Of a stretch of DNA of 34,599 nt, positions 24,469 to 32,441 are shown piece after piece. The position numbers and the translations under genes are program-made. The notes below the pieces were generated by a model. That model was not told where the DNA came from and did not search any database. It saw only the letters and a program-made list of their open reading frames with translations. Positions within the stretch are counted from its first letter, which is position 1, and every line of letters begins with the position of its first letter. This DNA comes from Woeseiaceae bacterium. Its GTDB lineage: Bacteria > Pseudomonadota > Gammaproteobacteria > Steroidobacterales > Woeseiaceae. The stretch spans positions 1 through 34,599 of the forward strand of contig JASJBE010000047.1 in NCBI GenBank assembly GCA_030066655.1, in the 5' to 3' direction.

Positions 24469-25830
24469 ATGATGGATGTGCTTGGCAGCATTCTGGCGTT
24501 CGTCGTCGCTATTTCCGTGCTGGTGGCCGTGCACGAGTACGGCCACTACATCGTTGGCAAATGGTCAGGGATGAAGGTCTTACGGTTTTCGATCGGCTTC
24601 GGCAAACCGCTGTATAAGAAAGTAGCCGGGCCCGATCAGACCGAATATTGCATCTCGGCCATCCCGCTTGGCGGTTATGTACGTTTCCTGGACAGCCGTG
24701 AGGCTGAAATCGATTCGCGTGACGACGGGCGCGCGTTCGATCAGCGGCCGGTGCCGTTGCGGATAGCGACACTGCTGGCCGGACCGTTCTTCAATTTCGC
24801 CTTCGCGATCGTTGCATACTGGGCAATCTTTATCTACGGCGTTCCGACAGTGGTTCCCGCGGTAGGCTCAGTCGAACCGGAATCCTACGCGGCTGAAGCC
24901 GGCCTCGTGTCCGGCGACAAGATCATCGCCGTCGGTGATCGCGAGACTGCCGACTGGGAAGCGACCCTGCTCGCCATGCTCGACACGATGGTAGCCACCG
25001 GCTCGATCCCCCTGACGCTCGAAGACGATGACGGATTCCAGCGTCAGACCGCCATCGACGTCGGCGACGACGCGTCCCGACTCACCGAGCCCGGCCTGCT
25101 GTTCGACGGCCTTGGTTTCCGTCCGTGGGGTGTCTCGGATATTCCGCCGATCATCGGTGAACTGACGGAGGACAGCCCGGCGGGCTACGCGGGCTTGAGG
25201 TCCGGCGACCGGATCACGCGGATCGACGGCGTGGCTATCGGTAACTTCAGTGACCTCGTCGAGGCCGTCTCCTCGCGAGCCGATCAGTCGGTCGACGTGG
25301 TCTACGAGCGCGGCGGCGAGGCCTACGACACGGTGGTCAATATCGCGTCGATGGAGCGCGACGGACAAACGGTCGGTCGCCTCGGCGTGGCGGCAGGCGT
25401 CAGCGGGACAGATTACGTCTACCTGAAACAGTTTGGTCCGGTCGACAGCGTCGGTCGTGCGATCCAGCGAACCTGGGACTCGACGGTGTTCACGGTTCGG
25501 ATGCTGGCCCGAATGGTCACCGGCGACGTGTCCGTCAAGAACATCAGCGGGCCGATCAACATCGCGCAGTTCGCCGGCGATTCCGCCGAGCGGGGGTTGA
25601 GCAGCTTCCTGAGTTTTCTGGCGATCGTCAGCATCAGCCTCGGGGTGCTGAACCTGCTGCCGATTCCGATTCTGGATGGCGGCCAGATCGTCTACCAGAC
25701 GATCGAGGGCCTGAAGGGAAGTCCGCTGTCGGAGCGGGCGCAGATCGCGGGACAGCAATTCGGTATCCTTGCGCTGCTGCTACTGATGAGCTTTGCGTTC
25801 TACAACGACCTGGCAAGAATATTCGGATGA
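24469..25830 (+). CDS. rseP: Site-2 intramembrane zinc protease RseP
   Basis: Cleaves RseA within the membrane to release sigma-E under envelope stress, and clears remnant signal peptides. The 453-aa product has the catalytic HEYGH (residues 22-26) in the first membrane segment, two periplasmic PDZ domains (about 120-200 and 205-290; GYAGLRSGDRITRIDG is the carboxylate-binding part of the second), and the last ligand D403 in LLPIPILDGG within a late segment. E. coli has HEFGH; the Tyr change is conservative. The stop overlaps the bamA start in ATGA. RpoE and RseA genes are not in the window. Confidence 0.96.
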   Translation: MMDVLGSILAFVVAISVLVAVHEYGHYIVGKWSGMKVLRFSIGFGKPLYKKVAGPDQTEYCISAIPLGGYVRFLDSREAEIDSRDDGRAFDQRPVPLRIATLLAGPFFNFAFAIVAYWAIFIYGVPTVVPAVGSVEPESYAAEAGLVSGDKIIAVGDRETADWEATLLAMLDTMVATGSIPLTLEDDDGFQRQTAIDVGDDASRLTEPGLLFDGLGFRPWGVSDIPPIIGELTEDSPAGYAGLRSGDRITRIDGVAIGNFSDLVEAVSSRADQSVDVVYERGGEAYDTVVNIASMERDGQTVGRLGVAAGVSGTDYVYLKQFGPVDSVGRAIQRTWDSTVFTVRMLARMVTGDVSVKNISGPINIAQFAGDSAERGLSSFLSFLAIVSISLGVLNLLPIPILDGGQIVYQTIEGLKGSPLSERAQIAGQQFGILALLLLMSFAFYNDLARIFG

Positions 25831-28247
25831 GGGAAGATTCGGTTTTGAAGTCCAAAAAGACTTTTTCAGCCTTCTGGCACACGTTCGTCGCGATCATTGC
25901 CATCGCGCCTGCACTGGCGAGCGCGGCGTTCGAACCGTTCGTCGTTCGCGACATGCGCGTTGAAGGGCTGCAGCGAATTTCTGAAGGTACCGTCTTCAAT
26001 TACCTGCCTATCAACATCGGCGATCAGGTCGACGGCGTTCGAATCGGCGAGGCGATTTCTGCGCTGTATCGCCAGGGTCTGTTTGACGACATCGAGATGC
26101 GTCGCGAGGGCAACGCGCTCGTCATCGTCGTCAAGGAACGGCCGTCGATCGAGAGCTTCGAAATCGACGGCAACAAGGACATCAAGTCCGAGGACCTGTT
26201 CGACAGCCTGCGCAATGTCGGACTCGCCACCGGCAAGACCTTCGATCGCTCGGTTCTCGACAACGTCGAGATGTTCCTGCGGGAGCAGTACTACGATCGC
26301 GGCAAGTACGGTGTTCAGATCGAGAGTGAAGTCACCCCCCGACCGAATAACACCGTGTCGATCATGATCAACGTCAAGGAAGGGGCGAGGGCGAAGATCA
26401 GGCAAGTCAATATCGTCGGTAACGAGATGTTCACCGAAGCAGAGATCCGGGAGGGTTTCACGCTGGACACGGCCAACTGGTTGTCGTGGATTCGCCAGGA
26501 CGACCGGTACGAGAAGCAGGGACTGGAGGGCGACCTCGAGACGCTGGAGTCGTTTTACAAGGATCGTGGCTACGCGGACTTCAGCATAGAGTCGACCCAG
26601 GTCGCGATATCACCGAACAAGAAAGACATCTTTGTCACGATCACGATTCGCGAAGGCGAGAGATACACGATCTCCGACGTGAAGCTGGTCGGCGAGATGG
26701 TAATCCCGGAGGCCTTCCTGAGCGTACTGGTTCTCGCGCAGCCGGGTTCGACATTCAACCAGGGCCTGCTCACGCAGTCTGCAGAACTGATGCAGATTCG
26801 TCTCGGCGAACAGGGCTATGCGAACGCCGATATCCAGCCGGTCCCGGAACTGGATCACGAGACCAAGGAAGCGACGGTCCGGTTTTTCATCGATCCGAAG
26901 CAGCGTGTCTACGTGCGACGAATCAACTTCCAGGGCGTTGACCAGGTCGACGACGAGGTGCTTCGACGTGAGATGCGCCAGCTCGAGGGCGCTTACCTGT
27001 CCAATCGCCTCGTCGATCGATCCAAGGTGCGCCTGCAGCGACTTCCTTACATCGAGAGCGTGGAAGTCGAGAATACGCCCATACCGGGCAGCCCGGACCT
27101 CGTCGACGTCGACTTCGACCTCGAGTACCGTATGCCGGGCCAGTTCTCGGGCGGCGTCGGCTACTCCGAGTCGCAGAAGCTGATCCTGAACGGCAGTATC
27201 GTCCATACCAACTTCCTCGGCTCCGGCAACCGGGTCGCACTTGACCTCAATTCCGGGCGCTTCTCGAAGCTGTACAGTATTTCGCATTCGGATCCGTATA
27301 CGACGATGGATGGTGTGCGACGTACGGTCGGGCTTAACTTCCGCGACATCACGCAGTTCGTATCCGGTGCCTCCGATTTCTCGACGTCGACAGGTGCTCT
27401 GTCGGTGGAGTACGGCTACCCGATTGGTGAAGTGCAGTCGCTGTCTTTCGGACTGTCCTACCAGCGATCAGAGTTGTTGTCGTCGGCCGGTAGCACCCAG
27501 CAGGCGCAGGACTGGGTCCTGAACAACGGTAACTCCTTCATCGAGGATTCCGGCCTCGGCTTTGATGTCTTCGGCACCAAGTTCGACACGGTCGAACTAC
27601 TTGCCGGCTGGACCTACGACAGCCGCAACCGGGCGTTGTTCGCCACCCGAGGCACTCGCCAGTCGCTGTTCTTGTCGATGGCCGTGCCGGGCAGTGACGT
27701 CGAGTACTACACGGCCCGCTACGGATTCACCAAGTACGTCCCGCTGACGCGACGCTGGACCGTCAAACTGAACACCGATTTTGCGATGGGCGAGGGTCTC
27801 AACGAGACGACGGCTCTGCCTCCGTACAAACAGTTCTTTGGCGGTGGTCCTCAGTCCGTCCGGGGATTCCGCGAGTCCTGGCTCGGCCCGAGGGACACCA
27901 ACGGTAATCCGTACGGCGGCAACGTGTTGGTCGCGGGTCAGGTAGAGCTTATACTCCCGCTGCCCGAGAAGTTCTCCAGCCAGGCCAGAGCATCGCTGTT
28001 TTACGATTTCGGCAACGTGTTCAACACGGGCGAGGTCGCTTTCACGGACAACCTGGGCGCGCCGATTTCCTATGAACCGGACTTCGATGAGCTGAAAGTT
28101 TCCGTCGGCGTCGGCGTCGAATGGCTCGCGCCGCTCGGACTGTTCAGATTCAGCTACGCCTATCCACTTAACAAGTACGATGGCAACGACAGATTTTACG
28201 GGGACGACGTCGAGAGATTTCAATTCTCCATTGGACAAGCATTTTAA
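25827..28247 (+). CDS. bamA: Outer-membrane protein assembly factor BamA
   Basis: The central subunit of the BAM complex, which inserts beta-barrel proteins into the outer membrane. The 806-aa product has a signal peptide (VAIIAIAPALASA), five POTRA domains (about residues 33-430; the first begins FVVRDMRVEGLQRISEGTV), and a 16-strand barrel with the conserved GPQSVRGF loop motif. It ends in Phe (FSIGQAF), the C-terminal signature of outer-membrane proteins. Length is typical (810 aa in E. coli). The start is the ATGA overlap with rseP, giving translational coupling of the protease and the assembly factor. Confidence 0.97.
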   Translation: MREDSVLKSKKTFSAFWHTFVAIIAIAPALASAAFEPFVVRDMRVEGLQRISEGTVFNYLPINIGDQVDGVRIGEAISALYRQGLFDDIEMRREGNALVIVVKERPSIESFEIDGNKDIKSEDLFDSLRNVGLATGKTFDRSVLDNVEMFLREQYYDRGKYGVQIESEVTPRPNNTVSIMINVKEGARAKIRQVNIVGNEMFTEAEIREGFTLDTANWLSWIRQDDRYEKQGLEGDLETLESFYKDRGYADFSIESTQVAISPNKKDIFVTITIREGERYTISDVKLVGEMVIPEAFLSVLVLAQPGSTFNQGLLTQSAELMQIRLGEQGYANADIQPVPELDHETKEATVRFFIDPKQRVYVRRINFQGVDQVDDEVLRREMRQLEGAYLSNRLVDRSKVRLQRLPYIESVEVENTPIPGSPDLVDVDFDLEYRMPGQFSGGVGYSESQKLILNGSIVHTNFLGSGNRVALDLNSGRFSKLYSISHSDPYTTMDGVRRTVGLNFRDITQFVSGASDFSTSTGALSVEYGYPIGEVQSLSFGLSYQRSELLSSAGSTQQAQDWVLNNGNSFIEDSGLGFDVFGTKFDTVELLAGWTYDSRNRALFATRGTRQSLFLSMAVPGSDVEYYTARYGFTKYVPLTRRWTVKLNTDFAMGEGLNETTALPPYKQFFGGGPQSVRGFRESWLGPRDTNGNPYGGNVLVAGQVELILPLPEKFSSQARASLFYDFGNVFNTGEVAFTDNLGAPISYEPDFDELKVSVGVGVEWLAPLGLFRFSYAYPLNKYDGNDRFYGDDVERFQFSIGQAF

Positions 28248-28262
28248 GGAACGGAAACAAGC

Positions 28263-28802
28263 ATGACTTTTCTAAAGCAAGACCTGATCAAGATGATCGC
28301 AGCAGTGACACTCCTGTTTGCTTTCGCGCTGCCCGCGACGGCGCAGGAGATGAAGATCGGAGTGGTCAATATACCGGCCCTGATGGAGCGCATTCCGCAG
28401 ACGAAGGCAGCACTGGAGGCCCTCGAGGAAGAGTTTGCCCCGCGCCAGCGTGAGTTCATCGCCAAACAGAAGGAATACACGGATCTCGTCGAGAAGGTCC
28501 AGAAGGACGCCGCTGTCATGGGTGAGACCGAGCGGCGCAACGCCGAGACCAGCCTTCGCGAGCTGGGCCGCGACGTGACCCGCATCGAGTCGGAGTTCCG
28601 CGAAGACTTCAACCTGCGCAGGAACGAGGAACTCGCCAAGCTGCAGCGTTCGGTCCTGAAAGAGGTGACCGATTTCGCGCAGGCCGAAGGCTACGACCTC
28701 GTCGTCGGCGATGGTGTACTGTTCGCCAGTGCCGCCGTCAATATCACCGATGAAGTGCTGCGCGCTGTCGAGGCCAACTACCAGGCGACCGGTTCCCGCT
28801 AG
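28263..28802 (+). CDS. skp: Periplasmic chaperone Skp (OmpH family)
   Basis: A trimeric periplasmic holdase that carries unfolded outer-membrane proteins to BamA. The 179-aa product has a signal peptide (LIKMIAAVTLLFAFALPATA, then QE), the short beta segment MKIGVVNIPALMERIPQTK, and two long charged helices (about 45-145) that form the tentacles. A terminal strand region VVGDGVLFASAAVNITDEVL is typical of the family. AAGGA lies about 12 nt upstream. It lies 15 nt after bamA and 5 nt before lpxD. Confidence 0.93.
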   Translation: MTFLKQDLIKMIAAVTLLFAFALPATAQEMKIGVVNIPALMERIPQTKAALEALEEEFAPRQREFIAKQKEYTDLVEKVQKDAAVMGETERRNAETSLRELGRDVTRIESEFREDFNLRRNEELAKLQRSVLKEVTDFAQAEGYDLVVGDGVLFASAAVNITDEVLRAVEANYQATGSR

Positions 28803-28807
28803 CCGCC

Positions 28808-29821
28808 ATGGCGATAACGCTGGGAGAACTGGCGGACCACGTTGACTGCGAGCTCAGAGGATCTCGCGAGACAGTCATCGACTCGGTCGCGACGTTCTCC
28901 GGCGCCGGACCGAACGCGATCACGTTCCTGTCCAACGCCGCCTACAAACCGCAGCTGCCCGATACCCGGGCGGCGGCGGTCATCTTAAAGCCCGCCGATG
29001 CTGACGACTGTCCCGTCGCAGCGCTGCTTCATGACGATCCGTATGCCTGCTATGCCAGGGTCGCTTCGCTGATCTATCCGGCGCCGTCGCATCAGCCGGG
29101 TGTGCATCCGTCCGCGTTCGTTTCCGATGACGCCAAGGTCTCCGGGTCAGCGTACATCGGTCCGAATGCCGTCGTCGAAGACAACGCCGTCATCGAAGAC
29201 CGCTGCGAGATCGGCCCCGGGTCGTACGTCGGACCCGGCTGCGTGATCGGCGCCGGAACGCGACTCAAGGCCAACGTGACGTTCGTTCGTGCCGTCACGA
29301 TTGGTGAGCGTGGCCTGATTCATCCGGGCGCTGTGGTCGGCGGCGACGGCTTTGGCAATGCGATGACGCCAAACGGCTGGGTCAAGGTCCCGCAGGTCGG
29401 TGGCGTCCGGATCGGCGACGACGTCGAGATCGGCTGCAACGCGACCGTGGACTGCGGCGCGATCGAGGACACCGTGATCGGCAACGGCGTTCGTCTCGAC
29501 AACCTGGTCATGATCGCCCACAACTGTCGAATCGGTGATCACACGGCGATGGCGGCGTACACCGGCATCGCTGGCAGCACGACCATCGGTGCGCGCTGCC
29601 TGTTCGCGGGCAAATCGGGTGCCGTCGGCCATGTCACGATATGCGACGACGTTGTGGTCACGGGCAAGACGATGGTGACCAAGGATATCGACCAGCCGGG
29701 GCCTTACGCGTCGAGCTTTGCCGCCGAGCCCGCAAAGGAATGGGCGAAGAACGTCGCGCGAGTCAGGCGCCTGGGCAAGCTCTTCGATCGGGTCAGCAAG
29801 CTAGAGAAAGACAAGTCCTGA
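28808..29821 (+). CDS. lpxD: UDP-3-O-acylglucosamine N-acyltransferase LpxD
   Basis: The third step of lipid A synthesis: adds a hydroxyacyl chain from ACP to the 2-amino group. The 337-aa product has an N-terminal uridine-binding domain (ITLGELADHVDCEL; NAITFLSNAAYKPQL) and a left-handed beta-helix of hexapeptide repeats (about 100-290). The catalytic His is in MIAHNCRIGDHTAMAAYTG, and GKSGAVGHVTI follows. Trimer in the cytoplasm. Next is lpxA after 42 nt; fabZ, usually in between, is missing. Confidence 0.96.
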   Translation: MAITLGELADHVDCELRGSRETVIDSVATFSGAGPNAITFLSNAAYKPQLPDTRAAAVILKPADADDCPVAALLHDDPYACYARVASLIYPAPSHQPGVHPSAFVSDDAKVSGSAYIGPNAVVEDNAVIEDRCEIGPGSYVGPGCVIGAGTRLKANVTFVRAVTIGERGLIHPGAVVGGDGFGNAMTPNGWVKVPQVGGVRIGDDVEIGCNATVDCGAIEDTVIGNGVRLDNLVMIAHNCRIGDHTAMAAYTGIAGSTTIGARCLFAGKSGAVGHVTICDDVVVTGKTMVTKDIDQPGPYASSFAAEPAKEWAKNVARVRRLGKLFDRVSKLEKDKS

Positions 29822-29863
29822 CGGGCACGGTATCCTGCCGCTTTAGTTTGCCGGACCGCACTA

Positions 29864-30634
29864 TTGATTCACCCGACCGCAATTATTTCCGATTCCGCCA
29901 ATATTGCCGACGGCGCGGAAATCGGCGCCTACTCGATCATTGGCGATAACGTATCCGTCGGTACTGGCACAAAGATCGACAGCCATGTCGTCATCAACGG
30001 ACCGACGACAATCGGGCGTGACAATCACATCTACCAGTTCGCGTCGATCGGTGACGACCCGCAGGACAAGAAATACCGAGGCGAGCCGACCACGCTGTCA
30101 ATCGGCGACCGGAACACGATCCGCGAGTTCTGCACGATCAGCCGAGGCACCGTCGACGATGATGGCGAGACCAGCATCGGCAGCGACAACTGGATCATGG
30201 CGTACGTCCACATCGCTCATGACTGCCGAATCGGCAATCAGACCATCATGGCCAACAACGCGACGCTGGCCGGGCATGTTCACGTCGGTGACTGGGCGAT
30301 CTTCGGCGGCTTCACGGGCGTGCACCAGTTCTGCAAGATCGGCGCGCACGCATTCCTCGGCATGTTCTCCATCATCAGTCGTGACGTTCCCGCCTACACG
30401 ATGATTGCGGGCCAGCCTGCGGCGCCGAAAGGAATCAACAGCGAGGGGCTGAAACGGCGAGGGTTCGACCCGGAGCAGATCCGCAATATCAAGAACGCCT
30501 ATCGGACGGTGTACCGGCAGGGCAAGAAACTGTCGGAAGCGATTGACGAGATCGCAGCAATCGTCGACGAACAGCCGGAACTCGCCGTTTTTCTCGATTC
30601 ACTGCGTTCGTCGGATCGTGGCGTCATCCGCTAG
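29864..30634 (+). CDS. lpxA: UDP-N-acetylglucosamine O-acyltransferase LpxA
   Basis: The first step of lipid A synthesis: moves a hydroxyacyl group from ACP to the 3-OH of UDP-GlcNAc. TTG 29864 is the start, giving IHPTAIISDSANIADGAEIG, which matches family N-termini; no earlier start fits. The 256-aa product has hexapeptide repeats and the catalytic His in VHIAHDCRIGNQTIMANNA, then GVHQFCKIGAHAF and the C-terminal helices (RGFDPEQIRNIKNAYR). The TTG start may keep its level low, in line with the weak GTG start known for E. coli lpxA. Confidence 0.96.
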   Translation: MIHPTAIISDSANIADGAEIGAYSIIGDNVSVGTGTKIDSHVVINGPTTIGRDNHIYQFASIGDDPQDKKYRGEPTTLSIGDRNTIREFCTISRGTVDDDGETSIGSDNWIMAYVHIAHDCRIGNQTIMANNATLAGHVHVGDWAIFGGFTGVHQFCKIGAHAFLGMFSIISRDVPAYTMIAGQPAAPKGINSEGLKRRGFDPEQIRNIKNAYRTVYRQGKKLSEAIDEIAAIVDEQPELAVFLDSLRSSDRGVIR

Positions 30635-30640
30635 CAAGCT

Positions 30641-31786
30641 ATGAGTTTGCGAGTCGGTGTCGTTGCCGGCGAGGCGTCCGGGGACCTGCTGGGCGCCGGA
30701 CTGATCCGGGCCGTGAAGCAGCTCGCGCCGGATGCGGTCTTCGAGGGTGTCGCCGGTCCCGAGATGATCGCGGCGGGCTGCGAGGCCTGGGCCAACGCCG
30801 AGGAACTCGCCGTTATGGGCCTTATTGAGCCGCTTCGACACGTGCCTCGCCTGCTCAGGCTTCGTCGCTCCTTAAGAGAGCGCTGGCAGGCGAACCCGCC
30901 CGACGTTTTCATCGGCATCGACGCCCCGGACTTCAACCTCGCGCTGGAGCGCAGGCTACGCGAGTCCGGCATTGCGACGATGCACTACGTCAGTCCGACA
31001 ATCTGGGCATGGCGGCCGGGACGGGTCAGGACCGTCGCACGAGCCGTCGACTGCGTTCTGTGCATACTGCCGTTCGAGAAATCGCTGTATGACGAGGCAG
31101 GCGTCAGGGCCGAGTTCGTCGGGCACCCGAAGGCGGACACGCTGTCCCCGGTCGACGATCCCGGCGACGCAAGGCGCGAGCTGGGCATCGACGGCGAACC
31201 GCTGGTGGCCTTGCTCCCCGGCAGCCGGCATGGCGAGGTCAAGCGCCTCGTCGACGTGTTTGCCACGGCGGCGGCCCGCATCCACGCGTCTGACGATCGA
31301 GCCAGGTTCGTCATTCCCGTAGCAAGCGAATCCCTGCGTCCGCCGATACAGGCCGCTGTCGATGCCGCCGGGATCGCGGGAGTCACAACGCTGGTTTCAG
31401 GGCAGAGCATTCGCGTCATGGAGGCGGCCGACCTGGTCATCCTGGCGTCCGGTACCGCGGTACTCGAATCGGCGCTGCTCGGCAAGCCCTCGATTGCCGC
31501 GTACAAGCTGGCGCCGATCTCGGCGGCAATTGTCCGAACCTTCAGGCTCCTGAAACTCGACTACGTGACCCTGCCCAACAACCTGACCGAGGAGCCGATG
31601 ATCCCCGAGTTCCTGCAGGAAGACGCGACGCCAGAAGCGATCGCCGACGAGGCCATCAGGCTCCTGGGCGACGCGGCACGGCAAGCTGCGATCCGTTCGA
31701 GTTTTGCTAAACTGCATGACGAACTGGCGCTGGACGCCAGCAGACGCTCGGCAGAAGCGTTGATGAGAATAGCCGGACACGGATAG
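30641..31786 (+). CDS. lpxB: Lipid A disaccharide synthase LpxB
   Basis: A membrane-associated GT-B glycosyltransferase (family GT19) that joins UDP-diacylglucosamine and lipid X. The 381-aa product shows VVAGEASGDLLGAGLI at the N-terminus, VFIGIDAPDFNLALE, YVSPTIWAWRPGRV, FVGHPKAD, LLPGSRHGEVKRL, and the C-terminal LASGTAVLESALLGKPSIAA with a PNNLTEEPMIPEFLQ segment; all are family landmarks. Start ATG 30641 is 6 nt after lpxA, so the two enzymes are produced together. Confidence 0.96.
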   Translation: MSLRVGVVAGEASGDLLGAGLIRAVKQLAPDAVFEGVAGPEMIAAGCEAWANAEELAVMGLIEPLRHVPRLLRLRRSLRERWQANPPDVFIGIDAPDFNLALERRLRESGIATMHYVSPTIWAWRPGRVRTVARAVDCVLCILPFEKSLYDEAGVRAEFVGHPKADTLSPVDDPGDARRELGIDGEPLVALLPGSRHGEVKRLVDVFATAAARIHASDDRARFVIPVASESLRPPIQAAVDAAGIAGVTTLVSGQSIRVMEAADLVILASGTAVLESALLGKPSIAAYKLAPISAAIVRTFRLLKLDYVTLPNNLTEEPMIPEFLQEDATPEAIADEAIRLLGDAARQAAIRSSFAKLHDELALDASRRSAEALMRIAGHG

Positions 31787-31787
31787 C

Positions 31788-32441
31788 TTGCACGCCACTA
31801 CCACCCATTTAACCGAGGGACCCGTCGCGGGGGTCGATGAAGCCGGTCGCGGGCCGCTGGCCGGGCCCGTGGTCGCCGCGGCGGTTATCCTGCCGCGCAA
31901 GGCAAGCCTCCCCGGCCTGCGCGATTCCAAGAAGCTGTCGGCGAGCCAGCGCGAGGACCTGCTACCGCAAATTACGAGGACCGCGATCGCCGTTGGCGTC
32001 GGATGGGCCGACCCCGCGGAGGTCGATGCCATCAACATCCTCAACGCAACCCTGCTCGCCATGCGACGGTCGATCATAGGCCTGAGCGTCAAACCGACGA
32101 TGGCGTTAGTCGACGGCAACCGACTCCCGAATCTCGATTTTGACGATGGCGACATTCGAGGTGAGGCGATCATCGGCGGCGATGACAAGGTGCTCGCCAT
32201 CAGTGCAGCGTCCGTGGTCGCCAAGACGACCCGGGACCGCATGATGGCCGAACTCGATACGCTGTTCCCGGCCTACGGCTTTGCGTCCCACAAGGGCTAC
32301 GGCAGCAAGTTGCATCGCGAGCAGATCCAGCGCGAAGGCCCGTGTTCGGCGCATCGCTTTACGTTTCGCCCCGTGAGTGCCGAGTGGCCGGCGCTGTGTC
32401 GCTGGCGGGGAACGGCCGGCAGCCTGCGGGGGCTTTCGTGA
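31788..32441 (+). CDS. rnhB: Ribonuclease HII
   Basis: Removes ribonucleotides and RNA from RNA-DNA hybrids in DNA. Start is TTG 31788, one base after the lpxB stop; no better start is present before the catalytic [16 protein letters not shown] motif. The 217-aa product has the acidic residues in VDEAGRG, the Asp in MALVDGN, and [16 protein letters not shown]. Family length is about 200 aa; the C-terminal tail of about 15 residues after CRWRGT is extra. The stop overlaps the dnaE start in GTGA. Confidence 0.95.
   Translation: MHATTTHLTEGPVAGVDEAGRGPLAGPVVAAAVILPRKASLPGLRDSKKLSASQREDLLPQITRTAIAVGVGWADPAEVDAINILNATLLAMRRSIIGLSVKPTMALVDGNRLPNLDFDDGDIRGEAIIGGDDKVLAISAASVVAKTTRDRMMAELDTLFPAYGFASHKGYGSKLHREQIQREGPCSAHRFTFRPVSAEWPALCRWRGTAGSLRGLS

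Noticed and set aside
24335-24472. The cdsA-rseP spacer as a dxr remnant
   Set aside because: None of the Dxr landmarks (N-terminal GSTGSIG nucleotide motif, conserved core) is seen in any frame.
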